Below the pieces are notes generated by a model. The model made no database searches. It saw only the letters and a program-made list of their open reading frames with translations, and was not told where the DNA came from. The position numbers were made by a program, and so were the translations under genes. A stretch of DNA of 64,000 bases from Nocardiopsis gilva YIM 90087 (GTDB lineage: Bacteria; Actinomycetota; Actinomycetes; Streptosporangiales; Streptosporangiaceae): positions 5,422,312-5,486,311 of the forward strand of contig NZ_CP022753.1 of NCBI RefSeq assembly GCF_002263495.1, in the 5' to 3' direction. Positions 26,529-34,992 of this stretch are shown in pieces (position 1 is the first letter of the stretch; every line of letters begins with the position of its first letter).

Positions 26529-27509
26529 ATGTGGACAGGGCGCCGGTGCCTGACCGCCGTGACCGCTCCGCTGGCGCTAGTGCTGGCGGCGGCGGTGGTC
26601 GGCTGCGCACCGGCGCCCGCCGTACCCGAGCTGCGGATCATGGTCCCCAACCCGCCCGGCGGGGGCTATGACACCACCGCGCGGACGGTGGCGGCCGCTC
26701 TGGAGGAAACCGGGCTGGCCGGAGAGACCGGGGTGTTCAACGTCCCCGGATCGGCCGGGACGACGGGACTGCACCGGCTCCTCTACGAGGAGGGCAACGA
26801 GCAGCTGCTGCTGCAGATGGGCATGGGGCTGGTCGCCCGCACGCACATCAACGACGAGACCCCGGTCACCGCCGCCACGCCGCTGGCCCGGCTGGTGGAG
26901 GAGCCGATGGTCATCCTGGTCCCGCCCGACTCTCCCTACCGGACCTTCGACGACCTCGCCGAGGACTGGCGCGACCCCGGCGTCCGGCTCACCCTGGGCG
27001 GCGGGTCCAGCCCCGGCGGGCCTGACCACCTCCCGCTGATGCTTCTGGCCGAGGAGATCGGGGTGGACCCCGGCAAGGTCGACTACGCGTGGCACGACGG
27101 CGGCGGGGAGACGCTCGCCGCCCTGCTCCAGCACGACGTCGACGCCGCGGCGGCGGGGGCGGGCGAGTACCGGCAGGCCATCGCCGCCGGGCAGCTGCGG
27201 GTTCTGGCGGTCAGCGGGCCGGAGCGCACCGGAGGCATCGACGCGCCGACCCTCCGCGAGCTCGGATTCGACCTGGTGTTCATGAACTGGCGGGGCCTGC
27301 TCGCCCCGCCCGGCATCAGCGAGCGCGAGCGCGACGCGCTCATCGCCGTCCTCGACGACCTGCACGCCACCCCGGAGTGGCGGTCCGCGCTCAACGAGGC
27401 GCACTGGACGGACGCCTACCTCACCGGCGACGACTTCGGCGCGTTTCTGGCGGCCGAGGACCGCGACGTCGGCGATGTCCTGGGCAGGCTCGGCCTCGCC
27501 GACCGGTGA
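26529..27509 (+). CDS. tctC: Second TctC-type binding lipoprotein
   Basis: 326 residues with lipoprotein signal (LAAAVVGCAP, Cys26) and TctC blocks ELRIMVPNPPGGGYDTTAR, FNVPGSAGTTGL, LTLGGGSSPGGPDHLPL and GELRVLAVSGPERT-like regions. It is clearly diverged from the first TctC in the operon, so it probably broadens ligand range or has another affinity; one could also serve the sensor kinase. ATG 26529 follows GGGAGG closely after tctA. A strong palindromic terminator follows. Confidence 0.85.
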   Translation: MWTGRRCLTAVTAPLALVLAAAVVGCAPAPAVPELRIMVPNPPGGGYDTTARTVAAALEETGLAGETGVFNVPGSAGTTGLHRLLYEEGNEQLLLQMGMGLVARTHINDETPVTAATPLARLVEEPMVILVPPDSPYRTFDDLAEDWRDPGVRLTLGGGSSPGGPDHLPLMLLAEEIGVDPGKVDYAWHDGGGETLAALLQHDVDAAAAGAGEYRQAIAAGQLRVLAVSGPERTGGIDAPTLRELGFDLVFMNWRGLLAPPGISERERDALIAVLDDLHATPEWRSALNEAHWTDAYLTGDDFGAFLAAEDRDVGDVLGRLGLADR

Positions 27510-27512
27510 CGC

Positions 27513-27592
27513 GCTTCCCCTGTTGATCTCGGAGATATTGGGATAAAAATCAACGCTGAGACCCCAATATCTCCGAGATCAACGGGGGAAGC
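27513..27592. repeat. GTTGATCTCGG palindrome, copy 3 (bidirectional terminator)
   Basis: Core arms of 21 bp (27522-27542 and 27563-27583) begin GTTGATCTCGG and match copy 1 base for base. Outside them a further nine pairs, one of them a wobble, extend the stem (GCTTCCCC with GGGGAAGC). It lies between the convergent tctC and dprE1 genes. Confidence 0.85.
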
Positions 27593-27599
27593 GGCAGCG

Positions 27600-29000
27600 T
27601 CACAGCTCCAACCTGCGCGACAGGTCGGAGACGAGGACGCCACGCGGGTCGACGCGGTCGCGGACCGCACGCCACTCGTCGAGGCGCGGGTACATCGCGT
27701 GCACGACGGGCGCCTCGGCCCGGCTGTCCTTGGCCAGGTAGATGCGTCCGCCCGCGGCGAGGACCTGCTCATCGCAGCCGCGCAGCAGGCGGGCGAGGCC
27801 GGGGAGCTCGGCGGGCAGGTCGAGGGCCAGGGTCCAGCCGGGCATCGGGAAGGACAGCGGCGCGGGGGTGCCCGGACCGAAGCGTTTGAGCACCGTGAGG
27901 AAGGACGGCGCACCGGCCGACGCCAGCCGCTCGGCGATCCGGCGCAGGGTGTCCTCCTCGCCGAACGGCACGACGAACTGGTACTGCACCAGGCCGTGCG
28001 GCCCGTACATGCGGTTCCAGCCGCGCACGGCGTCCAGGGGGTGGAAGAACGACCCGAGTCCCTGGATCTCGGCGCGACCGCGCCGGGGCGCGCGGGCGTA
28101 GTAGGCGGTGTTGAACGCCCGTACGCTCCACGCGTTGAGCAGCCGCGGCGGCACCCAGGGCGGTGCCCCGGCCACCGTTCGCGGGGTGTAGCGCAGGGGG
28201 TCGCGGCGCCAGCGGGAGGGCAGGTCGCCGATGCGGGCGTGGTGGGCGCGGGTGAGCACGCCGCGGCCCATGGAGGCGCCGCGGGCCAGCAGGTCGAGCC
28301 AGCAGACGGTGTAGTGGTACCGGTCGTCGGACTCGCTCATCAGCGCGAGCGCGGCGTCCAGGTCCGGCGTGCGGTCGGTGTCGACCCGCGCAGCGGACGT
28401 CTCCACCCGGATGACATCGAACGTCGCCTCGGTGATGATCCCGGTCAGGCCCATGCCGCCCACCGTCGCCCAGAACAGCTCCGGGTCCTTCGCCGGGCCG
28501 ATGACGCGCTCGGCGCCGTCGGGGGTGACGAGGGTCAGGGACCGCACGTGCGCGCCGAAAGAGGAGTCCACGTGGTGGTTCTTGCCGTGGATGTCGGCGC
28601 CGATCGCACCGCCCACGGTGATGTGCCGCGTTCCGGGGGTCACCGGCACGAAGTAGCCGTGCGGCAGCAGGTACTCCATGAGGTCGGCGAGGCTGGTCCC
28701 GGCCGACGCGGTCACGGTGCCCGCCCCCGGGTCCAACCGCAGGCACGGGGCGAGGTCGGCGCACTCGATCACCAGGCCCCCGGCGCTCTGCGCGGCGTCG
28801 CCGTAGCTACGGCCCAGGCCACGCGCGATCGCTCCGCGTCCCGCCGCCTCGGCGGCGCCCGACGCGTCGTCCCCGTTCGCCACACCCTCGGCTCCCGCTC
28901 CACGGAGGAGCAGCGCCACGTCTTCGGCGGTGCGCGGACGGGCGACCGTCGCGAGGGTGGGGGCCGTGCGTCCCCACCCGCTGAGAAGGCGCCGGTTCAC
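27600..29000 (-). CDS. dprE1: DprE1, decaprenylphosphoryl-ribose 2-oxidase
   Basis: 466 residues, VAO-type flavoprotein. FAD-binding blocks are ARGLGRSYGDAAQSAGG, TPGTRHITVGGAIGADIHGK and HHVDSSFGAHV; catalytic-region motifs are LVQYQFVVPFG, LTVLKRFGPGTPAPLSFP and IYLAKDSR (Lys418 equivalent). It oxidises decaprenyl-phosphoryl-ribose at C2, and DprE2 then completes the epimerisation to arabinose donor DPA. At the position of M. tuberculosis Cys387 (GWNVCVDFP) it has GWTLALDLP, that is Ala392. GTG 29000 overlaps the ubiA stop (GTGA). The enzyme acts at the membrane or periplasmic face. Length is close to the 461-residue mycobacterial enzyme. Confidence 0.92.
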   Translation of the reverse strand: MNRRLLSGWGRTAPTLATVARPRTAEDVALLLRGAGAEGVANGDDASGAAEAAGRGAIARGLGRSYGDAAQSAGGLVIECADLAPCLRLDPGAGTVTASAGTSLADLMEYLLPHGYFVPVTPGTRHITVGGAIGADIHGKNHHVDSSFGAHVRSLTLVTPDGAERVIGPAKDPELFWATVGGMGLTGIITEATFDVIRVETSAARVDTDRTPDLDAALALMSESDDRYHYTVCWLDLLARGASMGRGVLTRAHHARIGDLPSRWRRDPLRYTPRTVAGAPPWVPPRLLNAWSVRAFNTAYYARAPRRGRAEIQGLGSFFHPLDAVRGWNRMYGPHGLVQYQFVVPFGEEDTLRRIAERLASAGAPSFLTVLKRFGPGTPAPLSFPMPGWTLALDLPAELPGLARLLRGCDEQVLAAGGRIYLAKDSRAEAPVVHAMYPRLDEWRAVRDRVDPRGVLVSDLSRRLEL

Positions 29001-29929
29001 GCGTAGATCCCGACGCCGATCAGCCCCACCAGCGCCAGCAGGCAGAGTTGGAGCGGGCGGTCGCGCAGGGCGATCTCCTCGGGTTCCTCGCCGACACCGC
29101 GGTCGACCAGCTGGTGGTACCGGAGCACGAACACGAAGAAGGGGACGATGCTCGCCGCGTGGAATCCGTTGGGTTCGTGGGCGGCGCCGCCCTCCAGCGC
29201 CCACAGGCAGTAGGTGACGATCATGGCGGCGGACGCCATGGTGCGGATCTGCACCAGGTAGCTCCGGGAGTACCCGTTGAGGGAGGCGCGGGCGCCTTCG
29301 CTGCCGGGGTTGCGGAGTTCCGCCTCCCGCTTTCCTGCCACGACCAGGAGCGCGGCCAGCGACACCACGATGATGAACCAGCCGGTGATGGGGACGCCGA
29401 TGACGACGCCTCCGGCGACGGCGCGCAGCACGTGGCACCCGGCGACGGTGGCGATGTCGACGACGGTGATGTCCTTCAGCCACAGCGTGTAGGCGGTGGT
29501 GAGGGCGAGGTAGCCGAGGAGCACCGCGAGCAGGGGCAGGTTGCCGCTGGCGATGGCCACGAGCAGGGCGCCGGCCACCAGGGCGACGCCCGTGCCCACG
29601 GCGAGGGGGACCGGGACGATGCCGGCTGCGACGGGGCGGTTCCGCTTGCGCTCGTGCAGCCGGTCGTGGTGCACGTCGCGGGCGTCGTTGAGGAGGTAGG
29701 TGCCGCTCGCGGCGAGGCAGAACAGCACGAAGGTCAGGACGGTCCAGCCGAGCACTCCCGGGTCGGTGAGCATCCCTGCGGTTCCGGGAGCGGCGAGGAC
29801 CAGCAGGTTCTTCAGCCACTGCTTGGGCCGAGCGGCCCGGAGGAGGCCAACCGCGCGCGCCCCCGGCCCCGGTGCCGACGCGGGGAGCGTCAACGCCGGG
29901 GCCGGGGCGGGGTAGAGCGATTCGCCCAT
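28997..29929 (-). CDS. ubiA: UbiA-type decaprenyl-phosphate 5-phosphoribosyltransferase
   Basis: 310 residues, UbiA prenyltransferase fold with about eight to nine helices. The first Asp-rich motif is LNDARDVHHDRLHERKRNRP and the N-terminal block is LRAARPKQWLKNLLVLAAPG, as in Rv3806c. It transfers phosphoribose from PRPP to decaprenyl phosphate, the first committed step of arabinan donor synthesis. Its stop overlaps dprE1, the next enzymatic step but for a phosphatase, so the two are co-translated. A DUF3068 gene lies 15 nt upstream in the same direction. Confidence 0.9.
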   Translation of the reverse strand: MGESLYPAPAPALTLPASAPGPGARAVGLLRAARPKQWLKNLLVLAAPGTAGMLTDPGVLGWTVLTFVLFCLAASGTYLLNDARDVHHDRLHERKRNRPVAAGIVPVPLAVGTGVALVAGALLVAIASGNLPLLAVLLGYLALTTAYTLWLKDITVVDIATVAGCHVLRAVAGGVVIGVPITGWFIIVVSLAALLVVAGKREAELRNPGSEGARASLNGYSRSYLVQIRTMASAAMIVTYCLWALEGGAAHEPNGFHAASIVPFFVFVLRYHQLVDRGVGEEPEEIALRDRPLQLCLLALVGLIGVGIYA

Positions 29930-29944
29930 GGAATCACCAGACGT

Positions 29945-30883
29945 TCAGTGCCGACCGTGGGCCGACGTCCGGGCTCCGACGAGCAGGACGCCGCCGAGGG
30001 CGATCAGCACCACGCCGACGACGAGCATCGTCAGCGGCAGGGTGGTGCGCACGAGCGGGATCAGGGACGCGCCCTCGGACGCGGTCTCCACGTTGGACTT
30101 CTTGGTCTCGTCGGTGAAGCGCATGTCGCCGTCGAAGAGGACCAGCTTCTCCTCGCCGTCGACGAAGGCGCCGCGGTGCTGCTGTTCGCGCAGGTCGATC
30201 GGGGCGCCGGTGGTCGGCTCGATCCAGTAGGTGCGGGTGTTGCTGTACATCACGTCGGTGGTGGCGTCACCCTTGCCCTTCATGTCCAGCAGGGACTTGG
30301 GCAGGACCTTCTCCTCGATCTTGGTCGGCTCGACCTTCTGCGTGAACTTGTAGGTGTCGATCTTCTTGCCGTCGATGTCGAGGGTCTCCTCGCCCTCGAA
30401 CTTGATGGGGAGGGTCTCCTTGGTGGCGGTGTCGAAGAACTCGTAGTCCTTCTTCTCGGTGAGGAAGGGGAACTTGAACGCCTGGCCGCTCTGCTTGGCC
30501 GGTTCCTCGTTGACCGAGGCGTCGCAGCAGTCGACCGCTTCGCCGGTGACCCGGTCGTGGCCGGTGCGGCGGGTGGTGGAAAGGAACGCGAAGTCCTTGT
30601 CGACATCCTTGACCCAGGTGAACTGGTCCCAGACGGCAGTGTCGTCGTCGCTGGCGGCCACGTCGCCGCGGATGGTGGTGTAGGCCTCCACCTTTGCGTG
30701 CTCGACCAGTTCCAGGTCTTTGGCGCTGAAGTAGGTGACGTCGTCACCCCGGTTGACCGTCTCGCTGTACTGGTCGAGGGGGGTCTTCATCGCGGCGCCG
30801 GCGACCCAGAACCGCAGCAGCGGGGCCAAGACCAGACAGAAGACCCCGAGCGCAATGCAGACGACTGCGGCGGTACGACGCAT
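29945..30883 (-). CDS. DUF3068 membrane protein (Rv0227c/PorA-family-like), first copy
   Basis: 312 residues from ATG 30883 (GGGAGAA upstream). An N-terminal helix (VVCIALGVFCLVLAPLLRFWV) and a C-terminal helix (LPLTMLVVGVVLIALGGVLLV) flank a long extracytoplasmic domain with DUF3068 motifs: TYFSAKDLELVEHAKVEAY, DCCDASVNEE, TYWIEPTTGAPIDLREQQHR. In M. tuberculosis the family member Rv0227c is an essential envelope protein beside an acyltransferase, GT4 and methyltransferase, all of which are present nearby here. Likely co-transcribed with ubiA and dprE1. Molecular function unknown. Confidence 0.8.
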   Translation of the reverse strand: MRRTAAVVCIALGVFCLVLAPLLRFWVAGAAMKTPLDQYSETVNRGDDVTYFSAKDLELVEHAKVEAYTTIRGDVAASDDDTAVWDQFTWVKDVDKDFAFLSTTRRTGHDRVTGEAVDCCDASVNEEPAKQSGQAFKFPFLTEKKDYEFFDTATKETLPIKFEGEETLDIDGKKIDTYKFTQKVEPTKIEEKVLPKSLLDMKGKGDATTDVMYSNTRTYWIEPTTGAPIDLREQQHRGAFVDGEEKLVLFDGDMRFTDETKKSNVETASEGASLIPLVRTTLPLTMLVVGVVLIALGGVLLVGARTSAHGRH

Positions 30884-30984
30884 GAGTTCTCCCGGGCAGA
30901 GTTAAGCGGATCTGGAACTTGCTTCATTTTCGGGTAGAGTACTTGTCCATGGCGTGCAACGTCACCAGGGCGTGTCCGAATTTT

Positions 30985-30998
30985 TATAACACGTTCTA
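30985..30998. promoter_or_regulatory. KstR-type operator between DUF3068 and acyltransferase genes
   Basis: TATAACACGTTCTA fits TNNAACNNGTTNNA at all defined positions. It lies in the 224-nt divergent gap. A second copy with one mismatch (TGGAACTTGCTTCA, 30913-30926) is 30 nt before the DUF3068 start. Either could govern the leftward DUF3068-ubiA-dprE1 unit and the rightward acyltransferase. Binding is inferred. Confidence 0.6.
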
Positions 30999-31107
30999 GT
31001 CTGACACGGGGTCGGTGACCTGCCCCCAGGTACCCCCCAGCTAGAGCTCGGCGCTCGCGCCACGCGCCCACACCCGCCAGCCGAAGGCATGTGTAGGAGG
31101 CCGGCCT

Positions 31108-32568
31108 GTGACAGCACCGCCCGAAGCGAATGGGGCCGCGGCTGGAAACCCACCCGCGGCCGGCATCGTGACCGGCAACGGCAGGGGTACCACCGCCCCT
31201 GCCACCGCAGCCAGGCCCGACTCCCGGTTTCTACCCCAGGTCAGAGGGCATATCACCGGGCTCGACGGCATCCGGGCCATCGCCGCCCTGATGGTGCTGG
31301 TGTTCCACGTGGGGATCGAGACCGGCGCGGCGCTCCACCCCGGTGTCTTCGGCGCCTTCCTCTCGGGCGGGCAGTACGGTGTCCCGCTGTTCTTCGCGCT
31401 GTCGGGACTGCTGCTGTACCGGCCGTGGGCGCGCGCCGCCCTCGACGGCACGCCGCGCCCCGCCGTCCTCCCCTACCTGTGGCGACGCGCCCTGCGGGTG
31501 CTCCCCGCCTACTGGATCGTTGCGGCCACGGCGCTGCTGATCTGGTCGGACGACCGACTGGGGTCGGTGGGCGCCTGGGTCGAGGTGATGACGCTGACCT
31601 TCACCTACGACCTCGACCCGTGGTGGGTGGGGACGGGCCCCTACGGCCTGGGCCAGATGTGGAGCCTGTGCGTCGAGGTCTCCTACTACCTGCTGCTCCC
31701 GGTGATCGCGTACCTGCTGGCCCGCTACGCCGGGCGCGCGGGACAGGGCCGCGGGCGCGGCGGACGCGGCGCGGCGAACACCGGCGACGGCCCCACCGCC
31801 TCCATCGTGGACGTCCGGGCCAAGCGCCTCCTCATCGGCCTGGCCGTGATGGTGGTGCTGAGCCTGCTGGCCTTCTTCCCGCAGTTCTATCCGGAGCCGC
31901 GCCCCTACATGCACTCCTGGCTGCCGCGCACGCTCGGCATGTTCGCGGTCGGGATGGGGCTCGCGGTGGTCTCGGAGTGGGCCTGGCGTGAGTCCGGCCC
32001 CGACGGCCCGGTGCGCCGCTTCTGCCGGACCCTCCCGCGCGCGGCGACGCTGTGCTGGTCGCTCGCGGCGATCGTCTACATCCTCGCCTGCACGCCGGCC
32101 GCCGGTCCCCGGTTCGTCGGCGTGGACGGCCTGTGGGTCGGCTGGTTCAACTCGATCATCTCGATGGCCTTCGCGTTCTTCCTCATCGCGCCGGTGGCAC
32201 TGATGCCGCGGTACGACGCGGCTTCCGAGAGCACCGGCGACGGCGGCAGCCCGCTATCGCGCTGGAGCGAGGGCGCCTGGCTGCGGCGGCTGCTGGCCCA
32301 CCCCGTGAGCGTCTACCTCGGCAAGATCTCCTACGGGATCTTCCTGTGGCAGTTCGTGGTCCTGTACATGTGGCGCGGCTTCACAGGCCAGGAGATCTTC
32401 ACGGGCTCCTTCTGGTTCGACATCGTTCCCGTCACCTTGGGCACGATCCTGTGCGCCGCAGCCACGTACCGGTGGGTGGAGGAACCCAGCCGCCGCTGGT
32501 ACAACGCGGTCGGTCCCGGGCGCGGAAAGCGGAAGGCGAAGGCGGAGCAAACGGCCGCCACCGGCTGA
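31108..32568 (+). CDS. Acyltransferase family 3 (OafA/YrhL-type) membrane protein, Rv0228-like
   Basis: 486 residues from GTG 31108 (TAGGAGG upstream). After a 45-residue disordered start, the acyltransferase-3 signature ITGLDGIRAIAALMVLVFHVG contains the catalytic His, followed by about ten helices (GVPLFFALSGLLLYRPW, LCVEVSYYLLLPVI, VYLGKISYGIFLWQFVVLYM). It probably moves acyl groups such as acetyl or succinyl across the membrane onto an envelope glycan. It is the neighbour of a DUF3068 gene as Rv0228 is of Rv0227c. The KstR-type site lies in its promoter region. A Gly/Arg-rich cytoplasmic loop follows about residue 210. Acceptor unknown. Confidence 0.82.
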   Translation: MTAPPEANGAAAGNPPAAGIVTGNGRGTTAPATAARPDSRFLPQVRGHITGLDGIRAIAALMVLVFHVGIETGAALHPGVFGAFLSGGQYGVPLFFALSGLLLYRPWARAALDGTPRPAVLPYLWRRALRVLPAYWIVAATALLIWSDDRLGSVGAWVEVMTLTFTYDLDPWWVGTGPYGLGQMWSLCVEVSYYLLLPVIAYLLARYAGRAGQGRGRGGRGAANTGDGPTASIVDVRAKRLLIGLAVMVVLSLLAFFPQFYPEPRPYMHSWLPRTLGMFAVGMGLAVVSEWAWRESGPDGPVRRFCRTLPRAATLCWSLAAIVYILACTPAAGPRFVGVDGLWVGWFNSIISMAFAFFLIAPVALMPRYDAASESTGDGGSPLSRWSEGAWLRRLLAHPVSVYLGKISYGIFLWQFVVLYMWRGFTGQEIFTGSFWFDIVPVTLGTILCAAATYRWVEEPSRRWYNAVGPGRGKRKAKAEQTAATG

Positions 32569-32658
32569 CCGGGGGCGGCCTGAGGACACGGACGCATAGG
32601 GCGGGGCCGCGACCGCGACTCGGGCCCTGCGCCCCGTGCCGCACGCGACCCGTCGACG

Positions 32659-34812
32659 CTAGTCGTCGCCCGACCCGCCAGCGGTGTCCTTCTTCCCGCC
32701 GTCCTCGTCCTTCTCGTCGGCCTTAGTGTCCTTCGTGCCCTTCTCGCCGTCGCCGTCATCCTCGTCGGCGTCCTGCTGTGCCCAGGGGTCGCCGTCGGTC
32801 TGCGGCTCCAGCTCGCCGAAGGTCACCCACTTCATGCACAGTTCGTCCTGCTTGGTGTGGAGCAGCAGCTTGCTGCCCGCACCGGGAACGGGGACGTACC
32901 ACATGCCGCCCTTCGGGGCGGCGGGCAGTTCGGTGTCGATCCACGAGTCGCCGAGGACGACGCCGATGCGCGTGGAGGTCTCGGCGGTGTAGTTGATCGC
33001 GAGGATCATCGTCGGCCCGCCGAACGACTCGACCTGCCACATCACCTCGCCTTCGAGGGTGGACATGCACTTGTCGTCGTCCGGCTTGCCGAAGAACGCG
33101 CTGTCATCCTTGGGCTTGGCGGGGACGAGGTATCCGGCGTCGTTGAACACGAGCGCGGTGTCCGAGGGGCCGGGGCTGCGGAGCCGCTCGGCGACCCCCT
33201 CGTCGGCGAGCGGGCTCAGGACGTAGGAGCTGAGTCCGCGCGGGCCGTTCCACGGCAGCACGATGTCCGCGGGCACGGGGCGCGGGTAGACGCCCGCCTC
33301 CTTCGGGATCTCCGACATCTGGGCGCGCACGGTGTCCAGGTACCAGCGCACCCGGTTGCCGCTGAGGGTGTCGGCGAAGGCGTAGGTCGAGTACCCGGCG
33401 GCGAGGATGAAGACCGTGGTGGCCGCGATGGTGACATCGCGGGCGCGCTTGGGCGGCGGCACCCACCGGAACGCGGCGTGGCCGTCCGTGCCACCTGCGT
33501 GGGAACCGCGTCCGGGGTCGTCCGTGCCCGGACTCTCCTCCCGTGTGGGGATGTAGGCGAAGGCGAGGCAGATCGCGAACACGAGCGCGGCGTCGGCGAC
33601 GTAGCGCGGGTCGAAGCCGATGGCGTCCTCGTAGCGGCCGCGCGCGATGAGGGTCGGGATGATGTCCACGACCACCAGATAGCCGAGCACGATCGCCCAG
33701 GCGCGCCACGAACGGCGGCGCAGCAGCAGGCTGACGCCGACGACCACCGCCAGGACCGACCACGCGCCGATGACCATGGGGGCGGACGGGTTGAGCAGGC
33801 CGCCGGCCGGGGTGACCGGACCCCATTCGAAGGGTCCGCCGACGGTTCCGGCCGGGAAGGTCTCGCCGAGCAGCCGCCGCGCCGCCGACACGGCGGTGTC
33901 CAGCTTGGGCAGACCGGCGCCCTCGCCCTGGGCGGTGTCCTGCTTGGAGATGTAGAGCAGCCCGTGCCCCACGGACAGCGCGCCCATACCGACCCAGAAG
34001 GGCATGTCGCGTTCCAGGGTCGTGGCGATGACCTTGGGGAACCTGCCGCGCACGAGGAAGGCGGCGGCAACGACGAACAGCAGCGGGGGCAGGAACAGCG
34101 CCTTCACGGAGAAGGCCATGCCGAGCACGACGGCGCCCGCGGTCATCCAGCCGTACCGGACGTCGCCGGTCCGCAGGTAGCGCACCATCCACAGCAGCGA
34201 CAGCGCCATGGCCAGCTGGAACGGCACGGCGTTCAGCGCGGCGGCCCACCAGGCGAGGACCGGCATCGTCAGCGGGGCGAAAAGGTAGACGGCCAGCGGG
34301 GCGAGAATGGCCCAGCGGCGGCCGAAGACCACCCACAGCAGCCGGAAGACGGCGGCCGACGCGCCCGCCTGGAAGGCGACCATGATCCCGGTGGCCAGGC
34401 CCCAGTCGTAGGGCGCGATGGCGGTCTGGATGTAGGCGAGCAGCATCGCCCCGGGCATCAGGTGGCCCTTGTGCAGACTGGTCAGATAGTCCGGGGTGAG
34501 GTTGGTGGCCGCGGCGTTCCCGAAGAAGAGGAAGTCGTCCTCGACGAAGTAGGCCGAACGCAGCACATAGATCTTGAGCGCGAGGGCGGCGATGATCAGG
34601 ACGCCGCCGAGCACCACCAGGGGATCGCGCAGGCCGTAGTCGGCCGCGGCGATGGCCCGACGCACCAGCGTCTGGTCGCTGCGGCCGTCACCGGAAGCAG
34701 CGGCATCGGCTTCGGCAGGTGTCGAGGAGCCGGAGGTAACGTCAGGGGTGGGATCGCCACCGCTGACGCCGTGCCCATCGGCCTCCTGCCTCGTGCCTTC
34801 GGAACCAGGCAT
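32659..34812 (-). CDS. GT-C-like polytopic membrane glycosyltransferase candidate
   Basis: 717 residues. About 11 helices between residues 65 and 500, then an extracytoplasmic domain and an Asp/Glu/Lys-rich C-terminal tail. The first loop has VLRSAYFVEDDFLFFGNAA, whose acidic pair matches the catalytic position of GT-C glycosyltransferases using polyprenyl-phosphate sugars. I do not recognise a characterised orthologue. Lying between the DprE1/UbiA and AftD regions, it may use decaprenyl-phosphoryl arabinose or mannose in envelope glycan assembly. Start ATG 34812; the first 60 residues are hydrophilic. It diverges from a methyltransferase gene. GT-C assignment is inference from layout and motif. 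Confidence 0.6.
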   Translation of the reverse strand: MPGSEGTRQEADGHGVSGGDPTPDVTSGSSTPAEADAAASGDGRSDQTLVRRAIAAADYGLRDPLVVLGGVLIIAALALKIYVLRSAYFVEDDFLFFGNAAATNLTPDYLTSLHKGHLMPGAMLLAYIQTAIAPYDWGLATGIMVAFQAGASAAVFRLLWVVFGRRWAILAPLAVYLFAPLTMPVLAWWAAALNAVPFQLAMALSLLWMVRYLRTGDVRYGWMTAGAVVLGMAFSVKALFLPPLLFVVAAAFLVRGRFPKVIATTLERDMPFWVGMGALSVGHGLLYISKQDTAQGEGAGLPKLDTAVSAARRLLGETFPAGTVGGPFEWGPVTPAGGLLNPSAPMVIGAWSVLAVVVGVSLLLRRRSWRAWAIVLGYLVVVDIIPTLIARGRYEDAIGFDPRYVADAALVFAICLAFAYIPTREESPGTDDPGRGSHAGGTDGHAAFRWVPPPKRARDVTIAATTVFILAAGYSTYAFADTLSGNRVRWYLDTVRAQMSEIPKEAGVYPRPVPADIVLPWNGPRGLSSYVLSPLADEGVAERLRSPGPSDTALVFNDAGYLVPAKPKDDSAFFGKPDDDKCMSTLEGEVMWQVESFGGPTMILAINYTAETSTRIGVVLGDSWIDTELPAAPKGGMWYVPVPGAGSKLLLHTKQDELCMKWVTFGELEPQTDGDPWAQQDADEDDGDGEKGTKDTKADEKDEDGGKKDTAGGSGDD

Positions 34813-34878
34813 GAGCTCTCACTTCCCAGGGGGTCGGTGCCGGGCCATTTGACGACACCACACAAAGTGATGTCACAA

Positions 34879-34892
34879 TATAACAAGTTTCA
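34879..34892. promoter_or_regulatory. KstR-type operator in divergent gap
   Basis: TATAACAAGTTTCA fits TNNAACNNGTTNNA at all defined positions. It lies between the leftward GT-C-like gene (start 34812) and the rightward methyltransferase operon (start about 34993). The surrounding 60 bases are AT-rich, which raises the chance of coincidence compared with the other sites. Confidence 0.5.
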
Positions 34893-34992
34893 CATGATGC
34901 TATGAGTGTCGCCGCAGCTCCATTGTGGCGGAACAACCAGAACAAGAACCGGGTTCACCCCCGGGTTAGGGATGCCGCCAGGGGGTGGGATC

